Assembly (NCBI GenBank): GCA_022495995.1
Contig: JAFEMH010002332.1
Span: 186,001 to 250,000 of the forward strand
DNA: 64,000 bases
Source of the DNA: Adenophora triphylla var. japonica
Taxonomy: Eukaryota > Streptophyta > Magnoliopsida > Asterales > Campanulaceae
Direction of reading: 5' to 3'
In this document: positions 33,841 to 44,936 of the stretch, in pieces
Position numbering within the stretch: position 1 is the first letter of the stretch
Layout: each line of letters begins with the position of its first letter
Notes under the pieces: model-generated
Seen by the model: the letters and a program-made list of their open reading frames with translations, nothing else
What the model was told of the DNA's origin: nothing
The model's database searches: none
Program-made: the position numbers and the translations under genes

Positions 33841-35618
33841 TCCCCATTTTAGAATGCTAAAGGGACAAGGGGGATAATTAATCTAAGAGAGAAATGTATA
33901 AAGATTGGATCATTACGACTTTCCCTATGCCCTTAATACCTCAATAGGTGGACAATCATATGAAAAGCTAGATCTAGGGAAGGGGAGAACATTTAACACA
34001 TAAAGATTGGATTTTTTAGACATAAATATAAAAGGGGGTCAAGTTACGATGTGGGAAGAGAATATGGAGCTCACCCACATCGCCTCTTTCGAGACTTTCA
34101 ATCAAACATTGGACAATTATAATCATTCAAAGTGTGTGCAATTTGTGTCAGCAAACAAGGCATGCAAATTTGGATTTCATTGATGGCATTGAAACTGGAT
34201 ACAACTTGTGAACCATGAAAGGGGGCCACACCCTTACAAACAATGACTTGCATTACAAGGCAGGAGATGAGACAATCTGTCCAGGGAACTCGGATGTCAT
34301 CCGACACAGGACTTCCTCAGAAGAGGGATGTCGGACGACATAAGACATCCAGGTCAGGTTGTCTCTTACAACACCAAAGCTATTCTAGAATTAAGACAAT
34401 GCTATTTTAATTAAAGAGAGACACTATTCAGGGTCTAAGACCAGTTTGGGGTTTATCGGAGTGAGCAAAGTCAAGATTGACTTTTAATGATACGGATGTC
34501 GTATGACGTAGGAAGCCAAAGGCTATCCATGACACACGACAAACCGCCTCCATCAATGGGTTACACCCAAACAGATCTTGGGCTTCCCAAATAGTGGTAA
34601 ATAAACTAAAAATACTTAAACACAGCTTTTAAGCACAAAGGGGATCAATCTGGGTAGATCTGAAGCCACTGAAAGCCAAACAGCTTTCTGGGAGCTCTAT
34701 GTCGCATGACACAGGACTCCTTTAGGAGTCCCATGTCGTCCGACATAGGTGTCCTATTTCAGTGCCCTTCAGCAGACTGATCCCACCTTGCTTTCTAACA
34801 TGAATCTAAGCTATAACATACACTAAAAGCAGTAGAATAACAGTAATACGTGAGTATTATGGGAGGATCACATGGCTTTAATGGCCAAATGTGATGAATC
34901 ACATGTTTTTGGCCATTATCATGTAGCCATCACCTCCTAACTCAAACACAATCAACCAAGATGCAAACTTTAATGCAACTAAGGCTACCAAATGTCCAGA
35001 TCTGAGGTGAGGAGATGTGAATATGGAAGATTCACATCTCCACCACCTTTTTCATGCAAGATCCCAAATATTCACATATTATTGAACAATAAAGCATCCA
35101 AGGTAAAATGGATGAGTATGCAAGAAGTAATCAGAGAGAGAGGGTTTAGTGGCTTCCTATTGTAGTCCACAAGGTAGAAGCACCAATAGTATGGTGTTCA
35201 CCCCTTCAAAACACCAGCAAAGGAGCTCCTTCTTTTATCCTTAGCTTAGATGTGTATGTGTGTGAGGAGGGAGGTAAGTGTGTGTGTGAGAGAGAGAATG
35301 AGCCTCTATTTTAGCAGAGTGCCTTTACTTGCCAAAGTCCCCTTTAAAATGATCAGCCAAGCCCTTTATTTATAGGCATGCTGATGAGAGGTCTTATGTC
35401 GGACGACATAGGGCGTTAACCGCCTTTGGGTCGCCCTATGTCGGACGACACCGGTCAACTTTATGACAAGTTGGGCCGCAGGAAGGCAGGCCCAATGGAT
35501 CAAGCATGGCTTGGATAATTCAGGCTCAAAGTGCACTTTAGCAAATAAATGAGCCTAAAATTAATGCCAACCATGGAAAGCGAACCCAAAAACACGAGTT
35601 CGGGTCGGGGTACTCACA

Positions 35619-36290
35619 GAAGCCACTTGTGGGATCTTGTTTATCCTAGAGAGAGGATCTCCATGAGTCATTTGTGTAGGGGAGTGGGGAATGATAGATC
35701 TACATTGCAAAGATTGAAGCTTTATGACATAATAGAAGTTTAATCAACAAGTAGTAAGAGAGCATAAGTGTATAGATGTAGATTAGGGTAGGGAGAAGGA
35801 GAGATTACCAATATTGGTGCTTCTCTATCTTCTTAGGAGTGTTCTTTGGGCTAGCTCTATTAGGAATAGATTAGGCTTTGATTAATTTCGGAGAGAGACA
35901 AGTTTGCTATGTCTTAGGAGAGAGTATTTCGGGTGTATATTTCTGTAGAGTAACTTTGCTATCAAAAACTGTATATCAAATGAGATAGAGAATGTCTCTA
36001 TTTATAGACTTCTGTCATGCTACTAATGAAGTCGCACGGCTGGAACCTGAGCTAAAAGAAGCCGCGCGGCCCAATCTTCTGTCGACTTAGCTTTTTCTAG
36101 AAACAAGCAAGGTGGCAGAAATGGAAGCTTCTTTCCAGTGAGGTCCTTTCCAGATTTATTATTCCTGTTTAGTCCTTCCTTGCTCAGAAAGTATTGAAAA
36201 GTTCCCGAATTGCCCCTAAACTTTATGAAAGTTTGGGAAATTGCTAGGAAACTCGGATTGGTGACTGTGAGCCAGATTTGGGTACTTACA
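35619..36290 (-). repeat. Second LTR start fragment of complex B
   Basis: The minus strand starts TGTAAGTACCCAAATCTGG at 36290, the same 27 bases as at 15753, and then diverges. It has its own TATA box (CTATAAATAG, 35998-36007) and the palindrome GCCGCGCGGC just upstream at 36061-36070. It is cut short at 35618 by the start of the other LTR. No polypurine tract lies outside 36290, so this is a 5' LTR edge. Confidence 0.55.
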
Positions 36291-36717
36291 GAGCCTTAAT
36301 ACGTTCCTCCAATGGACGTAAGCTCCATTGGTCAGCAAAATATGGCAATCGATATGGACAATCAGAATGTCCTAGAAGTTGTGCATGCAGCCCGCCAACC
36401 TCCAGTGCAGGGACTCGAAGGTCCCACCGGCTAATTGATTCCGGCAAATCAATCATATTCTGAGGCTCTAAAACTGCCGCTGTTTCAAAGAAACCATCCA
36501 AGGCCTCCACCCCCAAATCAAAGAAACCCACTGGTGCAAGACGGAAGCTCATTCTGCATGATTCCTCTGACGAATAGGAAATCCCAATACAAGAGCCTTC
36601 AGCGACGGTAGGATTTAATAAGTATGACCTACCATAGTCACCTTGATCAAAGCGAAATCCCCGGTGAAAAAGACTTCTCGGGCGAGGGTTCAGGCAACTG
36701 CTTCGGTGAGGGTTCAT
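36291..36717 (-). other. Unidentified open frame truncated at an LTR edge
   Basis: The minus-strand frame 36717-36291 encodes about 142 residues with even composition (VGFFDLGVEALDGFF, LQ-poor, several SWDLRVP-like stretches) and runs straight into the LTR edge at 36290. I do not recognise a family. It overlaps the start of the plus-strand frame at 36643, so at most one is real over 36643-36717. It may be a fragment of a host or transposon gene into which complex B inserted. Confidence 0.3.
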
Positions 36718-37211
36718 GCAACAACTCTGACCAAAATTCAGGGGGAGAGCAGCTACAAAAGCAAAACCAGAAGCTCAACAAGAAAAGAAGCTACTCCGGC
36801 AATTATTGAGGAAGGATCATCATCACAGTTTGATGATTCAAGTGATGAAAATCCCTCCTTAGGCACAGAAGACACGTTGAGTAACACTGAAATTCACAGC
36901 AAGAAAAAGCCTCGACAGGCCACTCCTGCTCATCCCAAAATCCCAACTGCACTCACAGTTGTTCAAACAACTGGCCACACAACTGCACAGACAAGTGGCA
37001 TTTCATCTAAATCTGTCTTCTGGGCATGTAAGTCTTCTATTCGTGTTCCCTCATCCCCAAACAACCTTAGTCTGAAACACAATTCCCTCTTTTTTACCCC
37101 TGACGCTAAAACCCGTTTTTCTACAAATTTTCATCGAGTTTTTATGGTATAAAAGAAAAGGAATTTGGGGTGTTTAAAAAGCTTGGTTTGGTGGAGTTTT
37201 TCTCTGATAGG
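36643..37211 (+). pseudogene. 5' part of a decayed transposon-associated protein gene, split by element D
   Basis: The open frame 36643-37152 encodes a Ser/Thr/Lys-rich low-complexity region. Just before the CACTA element the DNA reads FKKLGLVEFFSD. On the far side of element D the frame goes on as GLDNSLDFPIPSSRSLFLEF. Together these resemble the putative plant transposon protein family (an N-terminal variable region, then a domain with FYANL-like and NWLPTSN-like motifs). A stop at 37150 separates the two left-hand pieces. Family assignment is by pattern memory only. Confidence 0.45.
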
Positions 37212-37238
37212 CACTACCAGAAAAACATGTTTTAGCGG

Positions 37239-37830
37239 CGGAAATTTCCGCCGCTAAAGTCAAAATTCCGTCGCTAAAGTTCACCACCGACGGAAAAATT
37301 CCGTCGGTGGTCCGCCGCTATCATCCCGCCGCAGTGGTCCGACGGACCAAATTCCGTCGGTATACTTTTGATTTTACCGACGGAATTAATATTCCGTCGG
37401 TGATCTTTTGATATTAGCGACGAAAATTTCCGTCGCTGAATTAATTTAACTAAATTTTTATTTCAGCGACGGAATATTTCGCCGGTGAAATAAAAATTTA
37501 ATTAAAATGAATTAATTCAGCGGCAGAAATTTTCGTCGCTAAGATAATTTAATTTAATTAATTTTTAATTTTACCGGCGGAAATTTCCGTCGCTGAAATA
37601 AAAATTAAATTAAATTAAATTAATTCAGCGACGGAAATTTCCGTCGCTGTATTAATTTAATTTAATTAAATTTTTATTCAAGCGACGGAATATTCCGCCG
37701 GTGAAATTAAAATTTTAATTAAATTAAACTAAAATAAATTGACATAGCAGCAGAAATTTCTGTCGCTGGAATAAAAATTTAATTAAAATTAATTAATACA
37801 GCGACGAAAATTTCTGTTGCTGATAATGCA
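37239..37830. repeat. Left subterminal repeats of element D
   Basis: More than ten copies of a roughly 20-bp imperfectly palindromic motif, as in gcgacggaaatttccgtcgc, separated by AT-rich ttaatttaattaa-type spacers. In En/Spm-type elements such subterminal motifs bind the transposition accessory protein. Confidence 0.9.
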
Positions 37831-38108
37831 ATAAAATAAAAAAAATAATTTAAAATATCAATGAATCAATTTTTTTGTACCTGATATAACAATTCAATTA
37901 ATAAAACTAAAACTATAAATCTAAAAACCAAATATCACCGTACCAAATCGAGGGGGCTGGGGCTCCCGCGGGTACCAAATCGGTGGGAGGGTGGGGCGGG
38001 GACATCCTAGTACCCAAAATGTAATATACAAACAAATATCACAAATGTTATTACAAACAAGTATAAAATAGTACGAAATCAACTCGGGGGGATTGGGGAG
38101 GCTGGAAA

Positions 38109-40370
38109 TTACCGCCGCTGCTCTAGATTCTGCATCTGGGCCATCAACATCGCAAATTTACGATTCGTCTCCTCCTGATGCTGCGCAAGCTCTGCCCTAG
38201 CCTGTGCCTGTGCCTGAGCCTCCGCAAGCTCTGCCCTAGCCTGTGCCTGAGCCTCCAAAAGAGCCTCTGCAGCCACGCATCTCTCCTCAGCCAGCTGAGC
38301 CTCCAGAGTGTCGATCCTCGAAGCATTATACCGATTATTGGGCGTGAAAACATTTGGCCGAAGGCCGGTCGACGTCGATGGGCATTGCAGCCCGTAATCC
38401 CCCATCCCTAACACTCGGTCTCCTCTCTTTGAATGTCCATCCGAGGTGACTGAGCGCCAAACTTCAGGCACGAAAGGAATGGGCTGGTCGGGAGGAGTAC
38501 CTTCGGGAACAACGGCAGCTTGATATGTACTCTGTCAAAATAAAACAAACAAATATAATCATATACACAATGTACATAAATAAATTTACATATTCAAAAT
38601 CAAGACATTTAATGATAGTTTACTTACAAAGGCCAATGCAGAGCGATCGTCAACCCATTGCGGAGGTTGATCGGGCGATGTAGGAGGTCGAACATGGGTG
38701 CTAACGAAAACATCCAAAAAACTGACATTCGGGCCATGTTCCTTTTCCTATAAATAAAAGAAGCGAGATTATTATTTTGAAATGGTATAAATGCGCAACA
38801 TTTAGCTTCCCATATTATCCTTGTGATAAAAAAAATGTTCTCTTTAATCACTAAAGTTGTGAGTATAATATTTACTTAATTCATTAGGATTTAGGGGTAA
38901 TCTTAGAAAAGAAAACATACACTACATTTACACTAAAACCATGGATTTCATAGCATCAACATGGCTCCCAGCTAACATACGTACATAAACCTATTTAAAA
39001 GCATGCATACACTACATTTAAACTAACACCCCATGTATTTCTTATCATTTACACTAACACCCATCAACAACGTGCATACTACCGTCCTGTTTGGTTTCAA
39101 AGTCAATTAAACTAAAACCATGGATTTCATAGCATCAACATGGCTCCCAGCTAACATACGTACATAAACTGATTTAAAAGCATGCATACACTACATTTAA
39201 ACTAACACCCCATGTATTTCTTATCATTTACACTAACACCCACCAACAACGTGCATACAACCGTCATGTTTGGTTTCAAAGTCAATTAAAACTAAAACCA
39301 TGAATTTCATAGCATCAAAATGGCTCCCAGCTAACATACGTACATAAACTGATTTCAAAGCAAGCATACACTAAATTTAAACTAACATACATACCATACG
39401 GTAGTGATGCTCGTCGACTGGTATCATCCTCATCGTATGCTTTATCGCCGACCCCATGGAGCCTGCTCTATTTGCCCAAGCCTGTTAGGCGAAAGCTATC
39501 GCCCCATCCGACGATCAATGTTCTCAAAAGCGAAGAAACACCTCCTCGATCATAAAAGGAGGTGTCAAGGGCTATAATCCCGCCGCGAGCCGCTTAATAT
39601 AAAATTTAAACTTCGTCATACCTATAAAAAATATGAATATCTCGTAAACATATAATGATAACATTATAAAATTAAAAGAGTATAATCATTGTTAATTAAA
39701 CTAATTAAGGATATATAAATATGTTATCAATATGATCCCGAAATAACTTCGAACACTGTTTCTTGAAAACATATTTAACCGACACCTCGTCGATATCCAG
39801 CCTCCATGTTAATTTCAACTACAACATATAATGATAACATTACAAAACTAAAAGAGTATAATCATTATTAATTATAACATTTTAATAACAAACTAAAATT
39901 TAAGTTTTAAATAAAAACCATTAACACATTACCTTAAACTCCTCCCTAGCATTCTCCTTCTCCTCCCGTGGCAATGATTTCCAATTGGGCCAAAACTCTG
40001 GCATGACCCGAGACCGCCAATACTGCCGAATCTTTGTCCCTGGGGTAGGATATGCACCTACAAACCTTCCAAGTATATGTATACACTAACATTTTAACTT
40101 TAATAATGAATTATATATAAAACAAAAAGGAATCAACTTATATCAAATTAATGAAGAGTTACTTACTGTACATAATGTTTCGATATCTGGAGAAACTTCC
40201 TCCCCTCAGAATCGACAGGAGTAGGAGTATCGGCCCCAGAGGTGGAGCTGGTACTACTAAGTGTAGGGTCGACATCATCGTGCATTGCTTTGTATCAGAT
40301 CGGGACGGTTGCGTCCCAGTAATAGATGTGTACACGGGACGTGTCTTCCTGCCCGCTCTACTAGAACTCA
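38109..40370 (-). pseudogene. Second transposase gene of CACTA element D (Ptta/En/Spm-like), exon fragments
   Basis: Pieces in order on the minus strand: 40370-40159 (MSSSRAGRKTRPVYTS); about 40060-39932 (TPGTKIRQYWRSRVMPEFW, ending in a gtaat splice-donor-like junction); about 39823-39735 (LTWRLDIDEVSVKYVFKKQ); about 39616-39570 (KFKFYIKRL, then a stop); 38471-38109 (MPEVWRSVTSD and an Ala/Glu/Gln coiled coil AEAQAQAQARAELAQH). The layout, a charged N-terminal region, W-rich middle and C-terminal coiled coil, fits plant Transposase_24-type proteins. These are thought to bind the subterminal repeats. A 180-bp tandem repeat and other non-coding DNA lie within presumed introns. Exon edges are estimates. 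Confidence 0.5.
38929..39395. repeat. 180-bp tandem repeat (about 2.6 copies)
   Basis: Repeats of 'aactaaaaccatggatttca', 'tagcatcaacatggctccca' and 'catgtatttcttatcattta' with starts near 38933, 39113 and 39292. It lies in a presumed intron of element D. Confidence 0.85.
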
Positions 40371-40478
40371 TATCTAAATACACTAAAAAATTAAAATATA
40401 CAACTTTAGCAATAGGAAACAATATATTCACAATACATATAGCTCCTTGAGATTAAATGTTCAAGAAAAAACAAAAAT

Positions 40479-40789
40479 TAACACGATGGATTGGATTAAA
40501 AATTAAATTGAATTGAATTGAATTGAATTGAAATAATGTGTGCGAGAAATCTTCCTCGTCGTCGTGACCTATGAGTCGACAGCTTAATTGATACTCTCCG
40601 GGTAATCGTTTTCCATGAATCGGAGACCAATGTCTAATTATCTTTGTAATCGAGACTAGTCTGATTCATGGAAATCGATTACCCACAGAGTATCAATTAA
40701 GCTGTTGACTCATAGGTCACGAGGAAGAGGTATGTTTCTCGCTCACATTATTTCAATTCAATTCAATTTTAATCCAATCCATCGTGTTA
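40479..40789. repeat. Foldback element between the two transposase genes
   Basis: Arms of about 130-150 bases. The left starts TAACACGATGGATTGGATTA and the right ends with its complement. The arms share (aattg)n runs, tgtgcgagaaa, gacctatgagtc and ttaattgatactct segments. A short unpaired centre lies near 40625-40665. It has the form of a MITE or hairpin-forming insertion. Arms differ at scattered positions, so it is not very young. Confidence 0.75.
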
Positions 40790-40933
40790 TTTTTTTGACA
40801 GAGCACACTCACCAAATAAACTAAAACAATCGTTGACAAATTTTAATAATCTAAAGCATTCACAATACATATAAAACTTTAAAGTTATAATAATCTAAAG
40901 CATTCACAATACATATAAAACTTTAAACTATTA

Positions 40934-43900
40934 TTAATCTTCATCCCCATCATCATCACTGGACTCTGAATTACTACAAAACTCAAGTTCTTCATCTTCG
41001 TCTTCGGACTCTGATGAATCAAACTCTGGTTCGACGTCCTCTTCCTCTTCCTCTGATTCATCAATTTCAATGTGTGCGAGATGACCTGAACGAGGCGGAG
41101 GAGGTGGCAAATTCACTGGTAAGAAATCCTCCTCGGGTTCATCAACATTTTGAGGAATATGAGTGACATCATCTAATGGATGATTAGCTGATGAAATGTT
41201 AGGTGGCACTGGCATTTCATCCTCTTGATAGGGTGTTTCTAATGATGACTCTGTAGTTGTCGATGAGGGTAGGTTGTCAATCATGCTCCTAGCCTTGGTC
41301 TTCCAGACAGCCCACCATCCGTCGGGTCGCCGACGAGGGTAGGGAGTCATGTATACCTGTTGTGCTTGAGATGCTAAGATGAAGACGTCGTCGCCATTAT
41401 GTCTGGACGAGTCCTTCAAATATGGCGTGCTTCTTAATACCTCGCACAACATCTCGCCAATCGCAATTGAACAAGACAACATTGTTTCCACCCAAATACT
41501 CCACCTCGACTACTTCTTTCAGGACGCCATAATAATCAAGGTTTCCTTTAAGCTTCACACCGCTATTCCACATTAATTTAGAGCCCCCATAAGCTTTGGT
41601 ATGAAACACATAGTCATTCACGAAATAATCGTTGTATAAATTAACGTTCAAGTACGGAGTTCCTGCTAAATGTCTTAACCTCGCAGCTTTGGCATCACCC
41701 GAATGTTCAGCTATCTATAAGACAATATGTAACCAATTTAATACAATTTTAAGATTGAATGTTTAAAAAAGTGTATAGAATAAATTTGAATGAAACGAAA
41801 TATTTACATATTTCCTTAGCCAGTTTGGAAATTCTCTGTCTGTCCTAGTTGCGATGAGCTCTGGAGATAAATCCTGAGCTAATCTTCAAACATTCTGCAA
41901 TAGGGTTAAACAAGGCATTTCATATGCAGGTAATTAAACATGCATAATTTAATCGACGAGGCGTAAACATAACATCAATGACTTACTTGATATATTTCCC
42001 AACCTCGTCACAGTTAAGAAGAACATAGAGTGAGACCGCGGCAAACTCTTTAGCGGTTAACGTACGCGTACCAACCCGTTTGTCGAGGAACCGACCAGGG
42101 GATGAAAATACAGAGATGTTTCCATTAGACGTACAACCACCATCGTAATTGCGGCCAACCCTAGTCAATCTCATATCAACATCAGGAGGAAAATATGTTC
42201 TGACAAAGGCAACAATCTCATCTATAATAACAACCTCTGAAATTGAGGCCTAGACCATGGCCCTATTGCTCATCTTCCTTTTCAATTGGCCTAGATACCT
42301 AAAAGTCATTCGTAGATTGAAACATAAATAATGTTAAATAAGGTATAGTGTTAACGCTCAAATTATTTAGAAATAGAATAAATTCAATTACCTCTCAAAT
42401 GGATACATCCATCTGTATTGAACTGGACCACCGACTCTAGCTTCGTATGCCAAGTGGACCGATAAATGTTCCATAGAATCAAAGAATGAAGGAGGAAATA
42501 TCTTCTCAAGTTTGCACAAAGTCACTACGATGCTCTCCTCAAGCTTTTTCATGTGATCAACACGCAGTGTGGTCGATGTTAACGCTCGGAAAAACTCACT
42601 TAACTCTATTAACGCCACCCAGATATTGTCAGGCAAGAGACCCTTGAGAGCAATCGGAAGTAGTCTATCCAGTAAAACGTGGCAATCATGACTCTTCAAA
42701 CCCTACACTTTCCCCTCCTCTACATTGACACAGTTACCAATGTTAGACGCGTAACCATCTGGAAGCTTTAAATCTTTGAGCCATTTCAGGAGGAGGAGTT
42801 TGTTTTCCTTTGTAAGCACGTATTAAGCCATCGGTCTAACTGGTTTACCATTGACGTATGACATCTCTAAGGCCGGCCACTTACAGATTTCCTTAAGGTC
42901 CATTCGACTTTTTTCTGTGTCTTTAGTTGTTGCCTTGAAATCCATCAACGTGTTAAAAACATTATCGAATACATTCTTCTCAATGTGCATCACGTCAAGG
43001 TTATGTCGAATGAGATTTGTTTTCCAGTATGGCAGCTCCCAAAAATATACTCCTCATGGTCCAGTTATGGGAAGTCCCAAACCCTTGTATTTTGGTCTTC
43101 GAAAACTTTTTCCCCCACCGAGGATCGGGCAATCTAGATACCTCCCCATAGACCGTGTCACCACTTAAACAAATCGGGGCCTCATCATGGTCAATCTTGT
43201 TCTTTTTAAACGCATTCTTCTGGGTCCTGAATGGGTGGTCCTTCGAAAGAAATTGTCTATGGCAATCGAACCAACATGGTTTTCCAGAGTGCTTGAGCGT
43301 GAAAGACTTTGTGTCACTCATACAATACGGACATGCCAACTTCCCGTGGGTGCTCCAACCCGATAACATCCCATATGCAGGGAAGTCATTAACTGTCCAC
43401 ATCAACGCAGCCTTCATGCTGAAATTCTCTCGCTTGAAAGCATCCCACATTTCGACCCCATCCTCCCAAAGCTGTTTCAATTCGTCCATCAAAGGTCGGA
43501 GATAGACGTCAATGTTTCTCCCAGGGCTGTTTGGTCCGGGGATGAATAATGACAAGAACATGTAGGGATCACTCATACACAACCAGGGAGAAGATTGTAG
43601 ACAGTGGCTATAACCGGCCAACAAGAGTAAGATTTTGCCCCATGGCCAAACGGATTGAAACCATCAGAGCATATGCATAACCGTATATTTCTTGCTTCAG
43701 ACGCAAAGTCAGGATAAGTCTTATCAAAGTGTTTCCATGCCTCCCCATCACTGGGATGAATCAACACACCCTCTTCACGCAAACTTTCCTTATGCCAATG
43801 TATTGCTTCTGCAGTAGATTTAGACGCGTAGAGGCATTGCAGTCTTGGAATCAACGGCATGTAACACAACTGCTTATGTGGTTTGTTTTTCTTGTGTTTT

Positions 43901-44698
43901 GAACTACCCCTCCGATTTGGCTTATATCTACCTTGTCCGCAAATTGAACACTCTGTCTTATATGAATCTTCCTTGTAGAATAGCATGCAATCATTCTTAC
44001 ACGCATCAATCTTTTCATAACATAGCCCAATCTGTCCAACCAACTTCTTTGTCTCATAAAAGTTTGTAACCATCTTATTCTCTTTCGGCAACATCCGCTT
44101 AATTGCTTTCATGATACGATTATAAGCAGACTGGCTAATATTGCAATGAGCCTTTATGTTAAGGAGCTCAGCCACAACCTCCAGTACACTGATCTCGCAA
44201 CCTGGATAGACCTTCTCTTTTGCAGAGTCCATAGCATCAATAAATTTCTTGGTTGCAGGGGTTGGTTCTTGCTGTTGGTTCTCTGACTAATCGAATTCAG
44301 GACCGGCTGCATCCCTAACCATATCTTCCACATTCAAAGGTGGTTCTTCATTGTCCTGAATAATAGGTTCGGGTTCGGGAGGTACATGAATATTCCTAGG
44401 GGGGATTATTCGCAACATTTGTGCGCAATATCATTTGCTTACCATGACGAGTCCACTGTTTGTACCCAACATCAAACCCGTTACGCAAAAGATGTTTCTG
44501 AGTATCGATCAAGCTTAGATACTTGCTATTACAACACTTGGTGCATGGACACCTAATCTTACCATCATTCATGTGACTGGGATTTAATTTAGCAAATTCA
44601 ATAAATCCCTTCAACCCTCTTATAAACTAAGGATTGATACTGCTTTGATTCGGCAACTTCCGATTGTACATCCAACTACGATCATCGTTGACAGACAT
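40934..44698 (-). pseudogene. TNP2-type CACTA transposase, disrupted
   Basis: Domains in order on the minus strand: Transpos_assoc (start at 44698, MSVNDDRSWMYNRKLPN, then DGKIRCPCTKCCN), with an in-frame TAG at 44627-44629. The TNP2 core follows at 44232-43001 (CSICGQGRYKPN, WHKESLREEG, GAKSYSCWPV, then NDFPAYGMLSGW and HGKLACPYC), with a frameshift near 43580. A HNLDVMHIEKNVF stretch near 43000-42940 sits after another frameshift, followed by stops near 42838 and 42706. DUF4218 is at 42699-42388 (KSHDCHVLLDRLLP, SMEHLSVHL). DUF4216 is at 41651-40934 (DVFILASQAQQVYM), with a frameshift near 41400 and an acidic tail. It would have catalysed cut-and-paste transposition. With at least three stops and three frameshifts it is dead. 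Confidence 0.9.
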
Positions 44699-44936
44699 CA
44701 CTCCTGCATTGCAATCCATATATTATACGTATACTCAATTTAATCGACGGATGAAACAAAATTGGGATGTTAATAATTATTTGATTTCATAATATATTAA
44801 CAGTTTAGAAGTAATTAACGTATTACCATTCCCTAAATTTGAATTACAAACTTAAAAGCAACACATATCTTCTTAAAATAAATTTAAAGCTTCTATCTCA
44901 TATTTAAAAATATATTAACAGATCTTCTTAAAGTGT

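Larger units (their letters stand above)
32882..35618 (-). repeat. LTR beside the primer site of complex B (2.7 kb)
   Basis: On the minus strand it starts TGTGAGTACCCCGACCC at 35618 and ends TTCACA at 32882. Its final 250 bases resemble the ends of the element A LTRs. The promoter is a minus-strand TATA box at 35362-35376. Upstream of it are ATGTC-ggac-GACAT (35396-35409) and an 11-bp inverted pair GACATAGGGCG/CGCCCTATGTC. The body contains several perfect hairpins (33602-33632, 33808-33840) in degenerate repeats of roughly 200 bp. No coding frame is convincing. Confidence 0.7.
14901..36290 (-). mobile_element. Element complex B: minus-strand Ogre-like gypsy element(s), nested and mosaic
   Basis: Read on the minus strand, the order is LTR pieces (36290 down to 32882), primer site (32862-32879), leader, broken gag (31370 down to 21858, split by element C), a 6.1 kb repeat-rich non-coding region, polypurine tract and a 3' LTR start at 15753. 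No pol domain is visible. The architecture is the same as in element A. The LTR beside the primer site starts TGTGAGTACCCC. The 3' LTR starts TGTAAGTACCCAAATC, and that start is found again only at 36290. The complex is therefore a nest or recombinant of at least two elements. The left end is cut at 14900 by the LTR of A. Confidence 0.7.

Noticed and set aside
38178..38411. 77-codon plus-strand Leu/Cys-rich frame
   Set aside because: It is the complement of the coiled-coil repeat in the minus-strand transposase gene.
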